Positions 6,271-8,626 of a DNA stretch of 8,626 nucleotides are shown piece after piece. The stretch's first letter is position 1. Each line of letters begins with the position of its first letter. The translations under genes were made by a program, and so were the position numbers. The stretch is from Planctomycetota bacterium. GTDB taxonomy: Bacteria; Planctomycetota; Phycisphaerae; Sedimentisphaerales; Anaerohalosphaeraceae. The DNA lies in assembly GCA_019456245.1 (NCBI GenBank), contig VRUF01000020.1:13687-22312 (forward strand), read 5' to 3'. The notes beneath the pieces are model-generated. The model saw nothing but the letters and a program-made list of their open reading frames with translations. It was not told the DNA's origin and did not search any database.

Positions 6271-7767
6271 TTACATGACATCACTACACTTGCTCGTCTT
6301 GACAAAGAATTCCTGAGCTTGACGGGCAATGCGGTCAATCTCTTTGGCTTGCTTATCTGTCACATATTGAGGGTTATGGTCTTCCAGTATTTTTCGAGCC
6401 ATCTGATTCGCACGCTGGGCCATATCCTTTCCTCCGGTCTTATCCATCCAGGTGCCCCATGAATTACGGTCTGTCAGCTTCGGCTCCCACCTTTCACTGC
6501 TTCTGCAATATTTGGCCGCATGCATCGTTTCCAAAAAAGCACTCTTATGGCCAACTTCTTTGAATACATCCAAACCAATCGCCTCAGCAGAACAGTCTAT
6601 ACCCTGCAACAGGCGATATACAGCACCAAAAATTTCATTTGATATCAGACAAGCCTCAAAGCTAGCCAGTTTCATCATCTCCAAATTCCCAATGGATACA
6701 TGGATGAGATTGCATCCTGCCATCGCCAGAGCCATAATATGCTGCATTGCTTCATAGCCCATCTGCGCATCAGGCAACTTGGAATCGGGTGTATTGGCAC
6801 CATAATAGGGCAAGCCGTAATGGTGAGCCAATTGTGTTGAAGCCATGTGCAACAGGGTAGACTCCGGGGCACTGCCTGCAAAGTCAACAGTTCGCATATC
6901 CAGAATTCCAGACGATGAGGCATAAATACACGGTGCTCCGGGATGTTTCATCTGGGCCAATGCTATGGCCGCAAGCACATTGGCGTTGACCTCCACGGCA
7001 CAACCGGCAATCGTAAATGGCGTCGTACCGCCGGCAATGGCGTCGGCTTCAACAAAAACAGGTATATTGTTTTCACCGCAAGCCCACAATTCCTCGACAA
7101 ATCCCCGGCGATGGGTCAAGGGGCTAAGTACACATAATCCTGCGGTAAAGAAGGGCCTTTTCCTGACCTCATCAATGCCTCCGGCACAAACCGCAGCCAT
7201 CTCCATCTGAAAATTAAGACCCTCTTTGCAGCCTCCTAATAACGTGTAGAAATTTCTGGTATTGTTCTTGAGCATATGCGCAAACAACAACATCTCGTGG
7301 CCTGTTTGTTCAATATCTTGAGGGGTCAAAAGAAAGTGCGCTACATCTAAACTTTCCAGCGTATCTTCAAGGCGGGTAAAATCCTCCAGGGCCGCCATGG
7401 TCGAGACCTTGTAGTTACCCTCCAGGTCAAGATAATGTAATGCTCCGGCACCTCCCAGTGAATACACATTGTCAGAGTCATCCAGAGCAACGTTATACCT
7501 GGGGTCTCGACCATGCAACATGATCTCGGTCGGGGCCATCGCCACATATTTCATAAGAACTTCTTCGGGGATCAAAACAATCTGCTTATCGTAATCCACC
7601 TTGCATCCGCAACTTTCCATTAATTCCAGTGCTTCGGCATGTTGAACAGAAATGCCAACCTCTTCCAGGACTTGAACGGTAGCCTGGTGGAGATCTTTGA
7701 TTTGGTTTTCAGTTAAAAGCTTGTACTGGCCACCTTTTACGGGAACAATCCTATCCTTAAGAAACAT
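6271..7767 (-). CDS. MttB-superfamily (trimethylamine methyltransferase-like) corrinoid-dependent methyltransferase
   Basis: The 498-residue product matches MttB in length and in its central block: GGTTPFTIAGCAVEVNANVL (246-265), AQMKHPGAPCIYASSS, DMRTVDFAGSAPES (290-303), LAHHYGLPYYG and TPDSKLPDAQMGYEA (326-340). Founding MttB moves a methyl group from trimethylamine to a corrinoid protein and contains pyrrolysine encoded by an in-frame amber codon near residue 334. Here the frame is uninterrupted, so the protein belongs to the non-pyrrolysine branch, which includes the glycine betaine methyltransferase MtgB and other quaternary-amine demethylases. No corrinoid (MttC-like) protein or reactivase is in the window. 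The start at 7767 has GAGG eight bases upstream. It appears to be the first gene of the operon, about 200 bp after a terminator. The natural substrate is unknown; a methylated amine or methylated sugar derivative is inferred from the neighbours. Confidence 0.9.
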   Translation of the reverse strand: MFLKDRIVPVKGGQYKLLTENQIKDLHQATVQVLEEVGISVQHAEALELMESCGCKVDYDKQIVLIPEEVLMKYVAMAPTEIMLHGRDPRYNVALDDSDNVYSLGGAGALHYLDLEGNYKVSTMAALEDFTRLEDTLESLDVAHFLLTPQDIEQTGHEMLLFAHMLKNNTRNFYTLLGGCKEGLNFQMEMAAVCAGGIDEVRKRPFFTAGLCVLSPLTHRRGFVEELWACGENNIPVFVEADAIAGGTTPFTIAGCAVEVNANVLAAIALAQMKHPGAPCIYASSSGILDMRTVDFAGSAPESTLLHMASTQLAHHYGLPYYGANTPDSKLPDAQMGYEAMQHIMALAMAGCNLIHVSIGNLEMMKLASFEACLISNEIFGAVYRLLQGIDCSAEAIGLDVFKEVGHKSAFLETMHAAKYCRSSERWEPKLTDRNSWGTWMDKTGGKDMAQRANQMARKILEDHNPQYVTDKQAKEIDRIARQAQEFFVKTSKCSDVM

Positions 7768-7970
7768 AACTCAAACCTCACTTTTATCCTAAAAAGAAAA
7801 TGACATTTTCATAAACTCATTTGTTTCTAAAAACCCTATCTTTGTCTGGTATGGCGGATTCAACTCATAAGTGTAACTGATTCGACAAAAGGAACGCTTA
7901 TTAGATAATACAGCCATCTCACCGAAGAAGATCGTATCGAGATTTATGCAATGAAGCAAGCAGGAAACGA
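7768..7970 (-). promoter_or_regulatory. Leader region of the methyltransferase-led operon; promoter not resolved
   Basis: This non-coding stretch between the upstream terminator and the methyltransferase ATG should hold the operon promoter. Minus-strand candidates are weak: TTGCTT, 17 bases, TACGAT near the distal end, and an AT-rich TATTAT at 7910-7905. I found no cobalamin riboswitch core, tRNA or other structured RNA by eye. A short open frame crossing the region (8001-7789) begins inside the terminator hairpin and has no recognisable content, so I do not call it. Confidence 0.45.
7899..7910. promoter_or_regulatory. AT-rich palindrome, possible operator or part of the promoter
   Basis: TATTA-GA-TAATA is a 5-bp inverted repeat with a 2-bp spacer, about 130 bp before the methyltransferase start. 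It overlaps a TATTAT sequence that could serve as a -10 box. AT-only palindromes of this size arise often by chance, so this is only a candidate. Confidence 0.2.
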
Positions 7971-8013
7971 AAAAAAATCCGAGCTGTTCTGTGGTGAACA
8001 TCCGGATTTTTCA
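7971..8013 (-). terminator. Intrinsic terminator of the Gfo/Idh/MocA gene
   Basis: AAAAATCCG (7973-7981) pairs with CGGATTTTT (8003-8011). A second inner stem, TGTTC (7985-7989) with GAACA (7996-8000), closes a 6-base loop. Read on the minus strand the structure ends in CGGA followed by a run of T, about 40 bp after the oxidoreductase stop codon. That separates the upstream gene from the operon. The plus-strand reading also ends in five T, so it may work in both directions. Confidence 0.8.
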
Positions 8014-8050
8014 TTAGGATAGCTGCATTGCTACTGGGGTGAAAATCAGC

Positions 8051-8626
8051 TTATAGCTTATAATATTCTTCCCAGCCTTTCCGCGGCGGGGGGCCTATGA
8101 GTAATTGGTTGGCCACTTTGTTGTTTGTAATCTGTTTTGTCTTGCGGTCAAATTCCAGTTTTCCGCCCAGGCGCTGTGCGATGATACCTAACATGAAAAC
8201 CTGTGTCAGCGGTGCTGAGACATCGAAAGATGAACGTGTTTTTTCTTCACCTTTGCATGCCAGCATGAAGTTTTTGAAATGGTCCGAGTTCTTGCCCGTT
8301 ACTATTGGCAGTTTGCCATCTTTCTGCAATTGGCGCATTTTGTCGTTCGGGATGATCCTTAAGGTATCGCTGTGAGTTCCGCCTTTAAAGACGAGTTCTT
8401 TGCTGTAGATAATCTTGCCGCACGGTGAGATATTTGATCTCGGATCAAGTTCTTTCGGTCGTGGTGGCTTGTTTTCCGTACCGTCATACCATGTGATATC
8501 CATGGCAGGCATCCCCGGGCCTCTTTCGGGGAAATCGAACTTGATCGTTGATCCCATCGGGAAGATGAGTTTTTTGGGTCCGATCAGTTTGACGGCTTCT
8601 ATCGATTCCGGGAGACCTAGCTTCAG
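8051..8626 (-). CDS. Gfo/Idh/MocA-family oxidoreductase, C-terminal part, cut by window edge
   Basis: The frame is open to the last base, giving 191 visible residues; the N-terminal nucleotide-binding half lies outside the window. The internal methionine at 8557 is not the real start, because coding continues upstream (LKLGLPESIEAVKLIGPKK, then LIFPMGS). Recognisable features are a FPERGPGMPAMDITWYDG block, PPRPKEL, HFKNFMLACKGEEKTRSSFD, and a final PPRKGWEEYY. These match the C-terminal substrate-binding half of the Gfo/Idh/MocA proteins expanded in planctomycetes and lentisphaerotes, often exported by the Tat pathway. Family members are NAD(P)-dependent oxidoreductases of sugars and cyclitols. 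The visible part cannot show substrate or export. A terminator follows, so it is probably a separate transcription unit, though the shared sugar theme suggests related use. Confidence 0.85.
   Translation of the reverse strand: MKLGLPESIEAVKLIGPKKLIFPMGSTIKFDFPERGPGMPAMDITWYDGTENKPPRPKELDPRSNISPCGKIIYSKELVFKGGTHSDTLRIIPNDKMRQLQKDGKLPIVTGKNSDHFKNFMLACKGEEKTRSSFDVSAPLTQVFMLGIIAQRLGGKLEFDRKTKQITNNKVANQLLIGPPPRKGWEEYYKL

Noticed and set aside
7791..7810. GAAAAT-GTC-ATTTTC hairpin followed by five T just before the methyltransferase start, as an attenuator
   Set aside because: The stem is only 6 bp with a single G-C pair, too weak for a convincing terminator. No leader peptide or antiterminator pairing was seen.
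7768..7970. Cobalamin riboswitch before the corrinoid-linked methyltransferase gene
   Set aside because: I looked for the conserved B12-box-type core on the minus strand and found none.
7789..8001. 70-residue minus-strand open frame between the oxidoreductase and methyltransferase genes
   Set aside because: It starts inside the terminator hairpin, has no convincing ribosome binding site, and its predicted product shows no recognisable domain or gene-like composition.
1..8626. CRISPR arrays, tRNA or rRNA genes, integrase genes, phage genes
   Set aside because: No regularly spaced direct repeats, cloverleaf-like sequences, rRNA segments or recombinase-type proteins were seen. Apart from the foldback element, the window is ordinary metabolic coding DNA.

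Overview
The window is an almost fully coding stretch of bacterial DNA, with every supported gene on the minus strand. Moderate GC (mid-40s by eye), an MttB-superfamily methyltransferase, and a Gfo/Idh/MocA oxidoreductase of the type abundant in Planctomycetota and Lentisphaerota all suggest a PVC-superphylum bacterium. It is probably an anaerobic or facultative degrader of complex sugars. This assignment is inference; no rRNA or other phylogenetic marker is present.

Layout in transcription order (right to left). The C-terminal 191 residues of a Gfo/Idh/MocA oxidoreductase (8626-8051) end at a strong intrinsic terminator (8011-7971). After about 200 bp of leader, a tightly packed run of eight genes begins: MttB-like methyltransferase (7767-6271), DegT/DnrJ/EryC1/StrS aminotransferase (6225-4894), SIS-domain protein related to 6-phospho-3-hexuloisomerase (4881-4297), zinc-dependent medium-chain dehydrogenase (4116-2962), L-fucose mutarotase FucU (2960-2538), PfkB-family sugar kinase (2462-1272), a tandem-domain rhamnose-mutarotase-like lipoprotein (1251-463), and the N-terminus of a sodium:solute symporter (411-1) that runs off the window. 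Gaps are 1 to 75 bp, apart from one of 180 bp. Each gene has a recognisable Shine-Dalgarno sequence, so this looks like a single operon.

The 180-bp gap between the SIS gene and the dehydrogenase gene holds a 161-bp foldback element (4135-4295). It has imperfect terminal inverted repeats and is flanked by TTTA on both sides. Removing it with one TTTA copy restores an ordinary short intergenic junction, so it reads as a MITE-like insertion into the operon.

Taken together, the genes look like an uptake-and-catabolism module for an unidentified, probably 6-deoxy or otherwise modified, sugar or cyclitol. A membrane-anchored mutarotase and a Na+ symporter would act at the envelope. FucU, the dehydrogenase, the aminotransferase, the SIS protein and the kinase would act inside. 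A methyltransferase sits at the head of the operon. No aldolase, classical aldose isomerase, corrinoid protein or regulator is visible, so the pathway is incomplete here and the substrate cannot be named.
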